Assembly (NCBI RefSeq): GCF_025263685.1
Contig: NZ_CP092109.1
Coordinates: 2,481,001 to 2,545,000, forward strand
Source: Geoalkalibacter halelectricus
GTDB lineage: Bacteria; Desulfobacterota; Desulfuromonadia; Desulfuromonadales; Geoalkalibacteraceae
DNA length: 64,000 nucleotides
Direction: 5' to 3'
The stretch's first letter is position 1; each line of letters begins with the position of its first letter. The position numbers and the translations under genes are program-made. Positions 52,053-60,247 of the stretch are shown in pieces. Below the pieces are notes generated by a model. It searched no databases. It was given only the letters and a program-made list of their open reading frames with translations, and was not told the DNA's origin.

Positions 52053-53564
52053 TTACTGATCGACGCTGGGTGGGCGTGAATCGACCACCTCCACGGTAAA
52101 CTCGGACATCCCGGGGGGAAGGTTGCGAAAAACAATGGTAAAGGGAATGGCCCTGTCGGGGCGCACGTTGAGGTTTGAGAGTGTCTCGCCGAACTGGTTG
52201 TTCATGGCCTCTTCGATGCGGGTGTAGGGCAAGGTGCGCAACTGCTCATCGGTCAGCGGATTGCCTCCGAAAACCGTTTGTTGCAGGATCGGCCGGCCAT
52301 CGCCGCCGTAAACCACGCCCTTGAGCTGAATGGCCGAGCGAGGCTCGGCAAAGCGATTCGCGGCCTGGCCATGAATGACGAACAATTCCCCCGCTTCCTG
52401 GTTGGCGACGAACCGGCCTTCGAGGGCCGAGAGTTCGATGCCCTCGCGCGCCGAAACCGCCGGGCTGTGGCCGCCCGCCAGGCCGAGGATGAGTTGTTCG
52501 AAGGCCCGGGGGCCTTTTTGCCAGAAAAGGTAGCCGGTAATGGCGGTGAGGATGATCAGCACCACCAAAATAAAGATCATGAGCGTGGCAACCGGGCTTT
52601 TGCTTGCCGGGGGTTTGGCTTTCTCTTCCGTGACGGCAGTCGTGGGAGGCGCCGTTAAAGGGACTTCGGGTTCGGCCTGAACTGCTTGGTCAAGGTCTTT
52701 TTCGTATGGCTGCGTCTCGGTTTCACCACTCGATCCTGCTACCTTGGCGCCGGTCGCGGCGGCGGCCAGGGTTGTGGAATCATCCCCAGTCGTGAGGGGC
52801 TCCAGGCGGTGGGGAGGCTCTTCATCCTCAAGATCCTCCTCATCCTGCGCGTCGGCGAGGCCAGGGGATAAATCGTCCGGAGAAAAATCAAACTCCTCCT
52901 CTTCATCCGCGAAGGTGAAATCGGAGAGCGCATCCTCAAGTTCGTCCTGATCGCTAGGTGCGTCCTTTTCCTCAACGGAGGGGAGAGAGGGAGATTCCTC
53001 GGGCTCTTCGTCCTGCAGGGAAAAGTCGCCCCAATTATCGTCCTGCTCTTCCTCGCCTGAGCCCAGGGTCGGCTCCTCGGACTCCTGGTAATCGGCCGCC
53101 ATCCGCCCCTGTGGCTCCTCGGAAATCAGGGGTGTTTCTTCACCATCGGCTTCGCGGCTGAAATCGAAATCGCCAAGGCCAAAATCTTCATCGTCCTCGG
53201 GGCCGGGGGGCGAGGATGGGATGCCTTCGCCAAAGGCAAAATCCTCAAAGGAAAAATCCTCCTCGGGGCGATCCGCGGACGGCTCCTGGTCCGCCAGATC
53301 CTCTCCGGCCTCAAAGGGCTGGGAGGCACTTTCAGCGGCGGTTTCCGACGCGGCTACCGACTGAGCTGCGGGCTCGGGATGCTGCTCCTCTGCCTCGGGG
53401 GCAGGTGGGGCTTCTTCGATAACAGGAGGGACAAAAGCGGGTTGAGGGGGAAATACCGGAAAGATGTGTCGGCATTTGGCGCACCGGACCTTGGTGCCCT
53501 CAGGTTTGATTTTTTCATCCGCCATGCGAAAGCGGGTCGCACACTTGTCGCATTTGATGATCAT
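52053..53564 (-). CDS. Zinc-ribbon/DUF3426 membrane protein
   Basis: A 503-residue protein. It opens with an MJ0042-type zinc ribbon (IIKCDKCATRFRMAD, then VRCAKCRHIFPVF), followed by about 280 residues of highly acidic, low-complexity sequence. Then come one membrane helix (ATLMIFILVVLIILTAITGYL) and a periplasmic DUF3426 domain (LKGVVYGGDGRPILQQTVFGG, PFTIVFRNLPPGMSEFTVEV). Such proteins are common in deltaproteobacteria; function is unknown. Its start is 33 bp after hpt on the same strand. Confidence 0.85.
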   Translation of the reverse strand: MIIKCDKCATRFRMADEKIKPEGTKVRCAKCRHIFPVFPPQPAFVPPVIEEAPPAPEAEEQHPEPAAQSVAASETAAESASQPFEAGEDLADQEPSADRPEEDFSFEDFAFGEGIPSSPPGPEDDEDFGLGDFDFSREADGEETPLISEEPQGRMAADYQESEEPTLGSGEEEQDDNWGDFSLQDEEPEESPSLPSVEEKDAPSDQDELEDALSDFTFADEEEEFDFSPDDLSPGLADAQDEEDLEDEEPPHRLEPLTTGDDSTTLAAAATGAKVAGSSGETETQPYEKDLDQAVQAEPEVPLTAPPTTAVTEEKAKPPASKSPVATLMIFILVVLIILTAITGYLFWQKGPRAFEQLILGLAGGHSPAVSAREGIELSALEGRFVANQEAGELFVIHGQAANRFAEPRSAIQLKGVVYGGDGRPILQQTVFGGNPLTDEQLRTLPYTRIEEAMNNQFGETLSNLNVRPDRAIPFTIVFRNLPPGMSEFTVEVVDSRPPSVDQ

Positions 53565-53596
53565 TATGGGGGGCCTCCCTGCGGTATGGACCCGCG

Positions 53597-54121
53597 TTAC
53601 GGCTTGACCAGGTAGATATCGGCAAGCTGGCGGTATTTTTCTTTGTAATCGAGACCGTAGCCGACGACAAACCCGTCATCCATGCTGATTCCGATGTAAT
53701 CGGCCTCGATGTCCACCTCGCGGCGCGCACGTTTGTCGAGCAGCGTGCAAATTCTAAGGGTGCGGGGTTTTTGGATGAGAAGTTTATTGTAGAGCGCCTG
53801 CAAAGTGTAGCCGCTGTCCACGATGTCCTCGACGATGAGGACATTGCGGTCACGGATGGGTGTTTCGAGATTGTAGCGAAATTCGACAATTCCCGAAGAC
53901 TGCATTTCCGAACCGTAGCTGGCCAGACGGACGAAGTCTACTGCGGCGTTGACTTTCAGGGCGCGCAGAAGGTCGGCGACAAAAACCAATGAGCCCTTGA
54001 GCACGGCAACCAACAGTACGTCTTGACCCTGGTAATCACGGTCGATTTCTCGCGCCAGACGGGTGATTTCGGTCGAAATGCGCTCGCGGGAGTAGAGAAG
54101 ATCCATTTTCAGGTCAATCAT
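53597..54121 (-). CDS. hpt: Hypoxanthine phosphoribosyltransferase
   Basis: A 174-residue type I PRTase for purine salvage: LLVAVLKGSLVFVADLLRAL, the PRPP loop VLIVEDIVDSGYTL and YIGISMDDGFVVGYGLDY near the end. It makes IMP (and GMP) from the free base and PRPP. ATG at 54121 is preferred; ATG at 54106 is a possible second start. A PRPP synthetase gene lies elsewhere in the window. Confidence 0.93.
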   Translation of the reverse strand: MIDLKMDLLYSRERISTEITRLAREIDRDYQGQDVLLVAVLKGSLVFVADLLRALKVNAAVDFVRLASYGSEMQSSGIVEFRYNLETPIRDRNVLIVEDIVDSGYTLQALYNKLLIQKPRTLRICTLLDKRARREVDIEADYIGISMDDGFVVGYGLDYKEKYRQLADIYLVKP

Positions 54122-54294
54122 GAGTTTTCCATGGAGATTAGATTTTAATAAAAATTGATTTATAGCAAGAAACGGGCCGTATGTCAATGTCTTCCTCGGC
54201 GGCGCACACAGTCGCAGAGAGTAGCAGAGTGCGGCGAAACTGTGCTAGAATTCTGCGCTGTAATGCCAACCAAATGCCAAAAGGGGTGGGATCG

Positions 54295-54984
54295 ATGAAC
54301 ATTCGTGTGTTGCTGCCGGCGCTTGTCGCGTTTTTGCTGTTTGTTTCGGCGGGATGGGCCGCCGAGCCGCGCATTGAGGTCGAGCGCTCCGAATATGACT
54401 TCGGAAAGGTCTTCGAGGGAGAAAAGGTGCACTACACCTTTCGTTTTCGCAATGCCGGCGATGCTCCGTTGACGGTTGACCGGGTGCGCTCGTCCTGCGG
54501 CTGCACGGTGCCGCGCCTCTCCGCCGACGTTCTGGCACCCGGCGAGGTGGCCGAAATGGAGACGATTTTTGACACCGCGCGGTTTCGCGGGATGCAAATC
54601 AAGACTATTTATGTTTATACCAATGATCCGCGCCAGGATGTGGTGCAGCTGTCCCTGCGCGGGATGGTCGAGCAGGTGATCGAGACCGACCCCGCCCGCA
54701 TCGACTTCGGTGTGATCAGAACCGGAGAAGTCAAGCAAGCCGTGGTGCGGCTGCAAAACCGCAGCGAGGTTGCGGTGCAGTTGGGCGAACCCGTTCTGAC
54801 CAATTCCGATGCCCGCGCCCAACTCTCGCAGAAAACCCTCAAGGCCGGCGAATCCGTGGAATTGCGTGTCGAGGTTACCCCGGCCCAGGAGCGGGGGAGG
54901 CTCAGCGGCTATGTGCTGATTCCCACCAGCCATCCCAATGTGGCGCAATTGCGTCTGTCGATCTTTGGGACGGTGACTCCCTGA
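54295..54984 (+). CDS. Exported DUF1573 protein
   Basis: A 229-residue protein with a signal peptide ending near Ala22 (VSAGWAAEP). Two Ig-like DUF1573 units follow: VERSEYDFGKVFEGEKVHYT, FRNAGDAPLTVDRVRSSCGC and, later, IDFGVIRTGEVKQAVVRLQN. The SSCGCT motif is typical. Family function is unknown. AAGGGGTGGGATCG precedes the ATG. Divergent from hpt. Confidence 0.88.
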   Translation: MNIRVLLPALVAFLLFVSAGWAAEPRIEVERSEYDFGKVFEGEKVHYTFRFRNAGDAPLTVDRVRSSCGCTVPRLSADVLAPGEVAEMETIFDTARFRGMQIKTIYVYTNDPRQDVVQLSLRGMVEQVIETDPARIDFGVIRTGEVKQAVVRLQNRSEVAVQLGEPVLTNSDARAQLSQKTLKAGESVELRVEVTPAQERGRLSGYVLIPTSHPNVAQLRLSIFGTVTP

Positions 54985-54992
54985 TGTAAGGG

Positions 54993-55943
54993 CTAACGCG
55001 CGCCGCGAAGTTCCTCCTCGAGATGGTCCAGAATCCGGACCTCCAGGCGCCTGCCGGTAAGTTCATTGATTTCGCGCAGGCACGAGGGGCTGGTAATGTT
55101 GACTTCAAGAAGATATTCGCCCACGATGTCGATGCCGGCCAGGACGATGCCCTCGCGCTTCAGCCATTGACCGACCGTCGCGCAGATGCGGCGATCCCCC
55201 TCCGTGAGCTCGCAGGGTTCGCAATGCCCGCCGGCATTGACGTTTGAACGAAAATCTCCAGTCGCGGGCACCCGTCGAATCCAGCCGATAATCTCGCCCG
55301 CGAGCAGCAGCACCCGCTTGTCTCCCAGGCTTATCTCGGGAAGAAATTTTTGGCCTTGCAGGTAGCGATTTCCTTCTAGGGTCAGGGTGGTGATCAAGGG
55401 CCGGGCATTAGGATCACCGCAGCGCAGCACATAAACCCCTTTGCCGCTGCAATCCTCCAGGGGTTTAATGACGATGTGGCGGTGGCGGTCGAGGAAATCC
55501 AGCAAGAGTTCCGGGTCGCTGCTGACCAGGGACGGCGGGAAGAGTTCGGCGAACAGCGACGGAATCAATTTTTCACAGTAATTGCGCAAGGCCTGGGGAG
55601 GGTTGATGTGGATGGTGCGCTCGCCCAGGCGATCCAGAACCAGGGTGGCGTGCAGATAGGCAAGATCCAGGGGCGGATCCTTGCGCATGAAGACCAGATC
55701 GGTACCTGCCGCATGCATATCCTCGGCGGCGCTGGGAAGAAACATCTCCGCGCCGGCGGCAAAGCTCACTGGGTACGCTCGTGCCAGGGGAGTTTGGTCG
55801 CGCAGGGATAGGCCCTTGAGCGTCGTCCACCAGACCTGATAGCCGCGCGTCACGCATTCGCGCATCAATGCCAGGGAGGTGTCGGTGGGCGGATCGAGAC
55901 GTTCCGGCGGATCGATTATGAACAGGGCGGTTGGTGAAGACAT
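54993..55943 (-). CDS. gshB: Glutathione synthetase
   Basis: A 316-residue ATP-grasp ligase joining gamma-glutamylcysteine and glycine. Marks are LFIIDPPERLDPPTDTSLAL at the N-terminus, FMRKDPPLDLAYLHATLVLD, IVIKPLEDCSGKGVYVL in the ATP-grasp, and the metal residues in GIDIVGEYLLEVNITSPSC. No gshA is in the window. The ATG at 55943 follows AAGGATTATTTC. It is divergent from the bc-complex genes. Confidence 0.92.
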   Translation of the reverse strand: MSSPTALFIIDPPERLDPPTDTSLALMRECVTRGYQVWWTTLKGLSLRDQTPLARAYPVSFAAGAEMFLPSAAEDMHAAGTDLVFMRKDPPLDLAYLHATLVLDRLGERTIHINPPQALRNYCEKLIPSLFAELFPPSLVSSDPELLLDFLDRHRHIVIKPLEDCSGKGVYVLRCGDPNARPLITTLTLEGNRYLQGQKFLPEISLGDKRVLLLAGEIIGWIRRVPATGDFRSNVNAGGHCEPCELTEGDRRICATVGQWLKREGIVLAGIDIVGEYLLEVNITSPSCLREINELTGRRLEVRILDHLEEELRGAR

Positions 55944-56043
55944 GAAATAATCCTTGCGGTTGAAAGAAGCGCTTGGGTATTTATACTTCTAATGTTAAGT
56001 GTTTTAGGCGGTTTTGCCAAATGAGGTTTTTGCAGGAGGTACA

Positions 56044-56478
56044 ATGGATATCAAGGCTGATGATATTAATCGGCGTCGCGTCTTGCTCGGCACCTTGCTG
56101 GGTGGGCTCGGCGCCGTGCTGGCCGCGGCCGGCGTTTATCCCGTCTGGCGCTTTCTTGCGCCCCCCGCCACCGACGAGGCTCTCGATCAGGTCACGCTTT
56201 TTCGCGATCAGGTTCCCCTGGGAGGGGCTCATTTCTTCAATTTTCGTGGACGACCAGCGGTAATCATCCAGATGCGTCCCGGAGACTTTACCGCTTTTTC
56301 GGCCGTTTGCACCCACCTGGGCTGCGTGGTCCAGTGGCAGGCCGCCGAGCAGCGCTTTCTCTGCCCCTGCCATGCCGGGCTCTTTTCCGCGGACGGGGCC
56401 GTCATCGGCGGTCCGCCGCCGCGTCCCTTGGAACGACTCGCCGTCAGCCTTCGGGATGACCGTATTCTGGTCGGATAG
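56044..56478 (+). CDS. qcrA: Rieske iron-sulfur subunit of a bc-type quinol oxidoreductase
   Basis: A 144-residue Rieske protein. A twin-arginine start (INRRRVLLGTLLGG) and one membrane anchor (to about 37) point to Tat export. The [2Fe-2S] ligands are in CTHLGCVVQW and CPCHAGLFS, both intact. It takes electrons from quinol and passes them to the c cytochrome. GCAGGAGG precedes the ATG at 56044. First of a three-gene unit with cytochrome b 8 bp downstream. Confidence 0.94.
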   Translation: MDIKADDINRRRVLLGTLLGGLGAVLAAAGVYPVWRFLAPPATDEALDQVTLFRDQVPLGGAHFFNFRGRPAVIIQMRPGDFTAFSAVCTHLGCVVQWQAAEQRFLCPCHAGLFSADGAVIGGPPPRPLERLAVSLRDDRILVG

Positions 56479-56486
56479 GAGCCGCC

Positions 56487-57587
56487 ATGTCCTTGCGAAA
56501 ATTCATTGTCGATTGGCTTGACCTGCGTCTCGGCGTCCGCGATCTGGTCGAGCAGAACCTCACGCGTTATCTGCTGCCGCGCAATATCAATATCTGGTAC
56601 TCACTCGGTGCGGTCCTTCTGACCCTGTTCGGGTTGCAATTTCTCACCGGCTTTCTGTTGCTGATCTATTATGTTCCCGATACCACGCAGGCCTTTGCCA
56701 GTGTCAAACACATCACCAACGAGGTGCCCTACGGTTGGTTGATCCGCAACACCCACGCCGTCGGCTCCAACCTGATCGTCGTGGTGCTGCTGCTGCACAT
56801 GCTCTCCGCATTGTTCATGAGCGCCTACAAAAAGCCGCGCGAGCTGACCTGGCTCTTCGGCTTTATCCTGTTCAACCTGACCTTGGCCCTGTGTTTGACG
56901 GGATATCTTCTGCCCTGGAGCCAACTGTCTTTTTGGGCAACGACCGTGGCCACGGAAGCGCCGGGGGCCATCCCGGTGGTGGGTGAGCATGTCGTGCGGT
57001 TTCTGCGTGGCGGGGCCATGGTCGGCGAAGCCACCTTGGGACGCTTTTTTGCCCTGCATGTCATGGGGCTTCCCCTGCTTTTCGCCCTGATGCTCGGCCT
57101 GCATCTGTTTTGCGTGCGTCGCGCGGGTATTTCGCGCCCGCCCTTCGGCCGTGATTATCGCCCGGCGCCTAAGCGGCACAGTTTCGAGCACGAATATCAT
57201 CCGGGCGGGATTCCCTTTTTCCCCAACTATGCGGTCAAGGAAGGCGCCGTGGTGTGCTTTTTCCTGGCTCTTCTGGCGGTTCTGGTCTTTTTTGCGCCCA
57301 ACCTCTTCATTCCTCCGGCCGCCTTCGAGCCGGCCAATCCCTTTGTCACTCCTGAGCGCATCAAGCCCGAGTGGTATTTTCTCTGGGCCTACCAGACTCT
57401 GAAAATATTCCCGAGTGAGGCGATGGGTCTGGCCGTGCAGGGTGCCGCCATGACCTTCCTGGCCCTGTTGCCCTTCATCGACCGGTTTTCCGAGCGCCGC
57501 CCGGCCCGTCGGCCCTTGTTCGTGGGCTGTTTCGTCCTGGGCATCCTGCTCTTTATCGGTCTTTCCTTGTGGGGGCATTGGTCATGA
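56487..57587 (+). CDS. qcrB: Cytochrome b subunit of the bc complex
   Basis: A 366-residue membrane protein with about eight helices that joins the cytochrome b6-like and subunit IV-like parts. Haem ligand histidines lie in NTHAVGSNLIVVVLLLHML and ALHVMGLPLLFALMLGLHLF. The quinol-site PEWY is in RIKPEWYFLWAYQTLKIFP. Its stop overlaps the next gene (ATGA at 57584), so all three subunits should be made in step. Confidence 0.93.
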   Translation: MSLRKFIVDWLDLRLGVRDLVEQNLTRYLLPRNINIWYSLGAVLLTLFGLQFLTGFLLLIYYVPDTTQAFASVKHITNEVPYGWLIRNTHAVGSNLIVVVLLLHMLSALFMSAYKKPRELTWLFGFILFNLTLALCLTGYLLPWSQLSFWATTVATEAPGAIPVVGEHVVRFLRGGAMVGEATLGRFFALHVMGLPLLFALMLGLHLFCVRRAGISRPPFGRDYRPAPKRHSFEHEYHPGGIPFFPNYAVKEGAVVCFFLALLAVLVFFAPNLFIPPAAFEPANPFVTPERIKPEWYFLWAYQTLKIFPSEAMGLAVQGAAMTFLALLPFIDRFSERRPARRPLFVGCFVLGILLFIGLSLWGHWS

Positions 57588-58417
57588 GACGATCCATGAA
57601 AAATCTACTGACGCTTGCGGCAACCCTGGGGCTCGTACTGTTGGCCACCGCAACCCTGGCCGATGAGGGTAGCTGCATCGGTTGCCATGCCGGTCAGCCT
57701 GGCAAACTGGGTGAGGAGCCCATCGCCCAATGGCGCGACAGCGTCCATCAGCGTCAGGGCATTTCTTGTCACAGCTGCCATGGTGGTGATCCGACCCTCA
57801 TGACCATGGAAGCCATGGACCCTGCGCGTGGATTTATCGGCAGTCCTGATGAAGAGGCCGTTCCCGCCTTTTGCGGCCGCTGCCACGTCGGGGTGGAGCA
57901 AGACTATCGCGACAGCGCGCACGGCCTGGCCCTAGGCGCGGGAGGACCTGAATGCGTCACCTGTCACGGCAGTCACGATGTCCAGATTGCCACCATTGAC
58001 CTGATCAATCCGCAGGACTGTTCACGCTGCCATGAATATGGTCGCGCCGGCGAGTTGCGCAACGCCATGGAGCAGACCGAAATGAAGCTGGTCGACCTGG
58101 AAAGGCAATTGCGGCGCCTGCACCGTCTCGGCGTCGACACCGATGCTTTGCAGGGCAGCCTGTTTTCCCTGCGCAATGATTTTCACCGCCTTCTGCACAG
58201 CGTCGATGTGGACAAAGTCCGGCGCCAAACCGCCGATTATCGTTTGCGGGCAGGGGAAATCCAGGCCCAGATCAACCAGATTCGATCCGAACTGGGCAAG
58301 CGCAAATGGGTAGGCGCGGGGGTGGTCGTACTGCTGCTGGGTGCATGCCTGCTCTTTGTTCTGTTGCACCGCAACTACCAACAGATGGACGAACATCTGC
58401 GGCGGAAGAAGAAATAA
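57584..58417 (+). CDS. Five-haem cytochrome c subunit with C-terminal membrane anchor
   Basis: A 277-residue periplasmic cytochrome. After a signal peptide (LLATATLA) there are five CxxCH sites: CIGCH, CHSCH, CGRCH, CVTCH and CSRCH. A coiled coil (about 160-235) leads to one C-terminal membrane helix (WVGAGVVVLLLGACLLFVLL). It is expected to accept electrons from the Rieske protein in place of a mono-haem c1, and hand them to periplasmic carriers used in metal respiration. Extra His residues (DSAHG, GSHD) could serve as distal ligands. Terminator directly after. Confidence 0.92.
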   Translation: MRRSMKNLLTLAATLGLVLLATATLADEGSCIGCHAGQPGKLGEEPIAQWRDSVHQRQGISCHSCHGGDPTLMTMEAMDPARGFIGSPDEEAVPAFCGRCHVGVEQDYRDSAHGLALGAGGPECVTCHGSHDVQIATIDLINPQDCSRCHEYGRAGELRNAMEQTEMKLVDLERQLRRLHRLGVDTDALQGSLFSLRNDFHRLLHSVDVDKVRRQTADYRLRAGEIQAQINQIRSELGKRKWVGAGVVVLLLGACLLFVLLHRNYQQMDEHLRRKKK

Positions 58418-58440
58418 CCCGCTTTGAATTTATCTGATGA

Positions 58441-58480
58441 AACGCGAAAAGGCCCTGCGAGCGCAGGGCCTTTTCGCGTT
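58441..58480. terminator. Terminator after the bc-complex unit
   Basis: A near-perfect hairpin fills 58441-58480: AACGCGAAAAGGCCCTGCG pairs with its complement at 58462-58480. It lies between the cytochrome gene and the convergent ferritin-like gene and probably serves both. Confidence 0.85.
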
Positions 58481-58502
58481 TTGCCAAACCGGTCGAAGAG
58501 GG

Positions 58503-59000
58503 TTATTCACGCACGTAAGTGTCGATATCAGTCTCGTGAACCATGCCCATGAGCCGCGCATACTCAGATTCGATCAACTCGTAGTGATGATGTGTAGATT
58601 TGGCGTTGGCCTCGTAGACTGCCTTGACTGCCGGATCGTCAATGCGCGCTGCCATGTCACGCAGACTTTTCTCGAGCTTGAGTTCCTTGTCCATGGCCAA
58701 TTCCATGGCCTTGCGCTCGTTGAAGCCGGCCAGTAGTGACTTGTCCAGTTCGCTAAGCCAGTCCTCGCCCATGGAGGGTGGCGTGTTGATGAATTTTTCG
58801 AAATCAGGAATGTCGCCGCCCTTGTAGATTTTGAAAAACTGTCCGGCATGCTCGCGCTCTTCCCGCGCCAGGAGCTCAAAAAATTTTTTGGCTTCCGTAT
58901 TTTTCATTTTCTCCGCGCCGATGGAATAGAAATACATCGCGTTCTTTTCCGTCATGATGGAGCGTTTTACCGCCTCCTGCACATTAATCTTTTCGGCCAT
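58503..59000 (-). CDS. Rubrerythrin-like ferritin-family protein
   Basis: A 165-residue four-helix diiron protein. The first half has EKNAMYFYSIGAEKM then ELLAREEREHAGQF (ExxH), the second KELKLEKSLRDMA and HHHYELIESEYARL. No C-terminal rubredoxin domain is present. Such proteins handle peroxide or iron in anaerobes. The ATG at 59000 follows AAAGGAGATTTGCAA; a longer upstream frame has no such site. Confidence 0.9.
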   Translation of the reverse strand: MAEKINVQEAVKRSIMTEKNAMYFYSIGAEKMKNTEAKKFFELLAREEREHAGQFFKIYKGGDIPDFEKFINTPPSMGEDWLSELDKSLLAGFNERKAMELAMDKELKLEKSLRDMAARIDDPAVKAVYEANAKSTHHHYELIESEYARLMGMVHETDIDTYVRE

Positions 59001-59190
59001 TTGCAAATCTCCTTTGCGAGAAATATTAACCCCAAAAAGGATACCATAGATTTGCGAAAAATCCGGTTGGGCAGGGCCGTTCCCGGATTGGTATAAATCA
59101 CCCGAATTCGCTGGTAATCGAAGATTCCCCGGTTGACAGACGGCCATTATGGGATAAACGTTAAAAGCGAATCGAACCCTGGGAGCTGCC

Positions 59191-59859
59191 ATGAAATCTG
59201 ATTCATTGTCTGTTTGCTTGCATTCCGACCTGGTGCCTGTCGCCCGCAGGCGGGCACGCGAAGACGCGGTGCAGGTGATCGAAGCGGCCTTGGCACAAGC
59301 CAATGAGGCTTACGGCAAAAAAATGGTGCTTCCGCTGGCGCTCGGATCGGGAAGCGAGTGGCGGGGAGTTTTCACGACCTTACCGGCCGCGGTTGAAGTC
59401 GATCTTTTTCTGCGTCACCGACTGTTTCCCCTGCAAATCACCACAGGTATCGGATGCGGGGATCTGAGCGCGAACCACGACGAAGGACTTTCGCGCATGG
59501 TCGGTTCTTGCCTGGAGCGTTCCCGCAAAGGGCTTGAACGTGCTCGGCGCCATCGGGGCGGCACCATTATCCTGAGTGGCAATCCCTTGCTCGACACCGG
59601 TGCAAATACCATCTGCCAGTTGTTGCAGACCCTTTTCGAAACCTGGACGGAAAAACAACTTGAGGCTTACCTCGCCTACCGGCGCTACGGCACCGAGGCT
59701 CATGCCGCCGAGGCGGTCGGCATCACCCAGTCGGCCCTGCATCAGAGGTTGGCTGCCGCTCGGGCCAAAACCTACGAATCGGCCAGCGAGCAACTTCTCT
59801 GGTTTGTCGAAAATTTCCCCGCGGTCGTTTCCGACCCGAGTTGTGCCGAAGCGAGTTGA
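59191..59859 (+). CDS. SatD-like protein with C-terminal helix-turn-helix
   Basis: A 222-residue protein. Residues about 15-120 resemble SatD, a family with a nucleotidyl-cyclase-like fold: SDLVPVARRRAREDAVQVI, SEWRGVFTTLPAA, FPLQITTGIGCGDLS and ERSRKGLERARRH. Residues about 150-195 look like a sigma-70 region 4-type helix-turn-helix (EKQLEAYLAYRRYGTEAHAAEAVGITQSALHQRL in two parts). The gene just before a stand-alone receiver may form a two-gene regulatory unit. TTGACA at 59133-59138 is a possible -35. Family match is moderate. Confidence 0.62.
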   Translation: MKSDSLSVCLHSDLVPVARRRAREDAVQVIEAALAQANEAYGKKMVLPLALGSGSEWRGVFTTLPAAVEVDLFLRHRLFPLQITTGIGCGDLSANHDEGLSRMVGSCLERSRKGLERARRHRGGTIILSGNPLLDTGANTICQLLQTLFETWTEKQLEAYLAYRRYGTEAHAAEAVGITQSALHQRLAAARAKTYESASEQLLWFVENFPAVVSDPSCAEAS

Positions 59860-59865
59860 TTGCCG

Positions 59866-60234
59866 GTGACGAAGATTCTGATAGTCGACGATCAGCGCGA
59901 TATCTGCCGACTTCTTGAAGTAGTCCTAGCGCAGCCAGGAAGAACCTTTTTGCAGGCTCAAAGTGGGGAGGAGGCCGTGGCCCTGGCCCTGGCTGAAAGC
60001 CCCGACCTGATTCTGATGGATCTGATGATGCCGGGTAAGCTCGATGGATTCGGCGCCATGCAGGCGATCCGTGCCAATGAAAAAATCCATCAATGCCCCA
60101 TGATTGCCATGACCGCACGCATGCTTGATGCAAGCGATGAGCAAAGAGCCCTCGAGTGCGGAGCGCAGGCGTACGTGCGCAAGCCCTTTCTCATTCGCGA
60201 CCTTCAGGATCTCGTCAAGAATTTCCTGGAATAA
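59866..60234 (+). CDS. Stand-alone response regulator receiver protein
   Basis: A 122-residue single receiver domain with DDQ (8-10), phospho-acceptor Asp52 in LILMDLMMPG, Thr in AMTARML and Lys in AYVRKPF. No output domain. Start is GTG at 59866 (KILIVDDQ) or TTG at 59860, both right after the stop of the SatD-like gene at 59859, with no clear ribosome site, so translation is probably coupled. It likely relays a signal to a kinase, diguanylate cyclase or the SatD-like partner; the target is unknown. Confidence 0.85.
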   Translation: MTKILIVDDQRDICRLLEVVLAQPGRTFLQAQSGEEAVALALAESPDLILMDLMMPGKLDGFGAMQAIRANEKIHQCPMIAMTARMLDASDEQRALECGAQAYVRKPFLIRDLQDLVKNFLE

Positions 60235-60247
60235 AGCGGCGCTTGTC

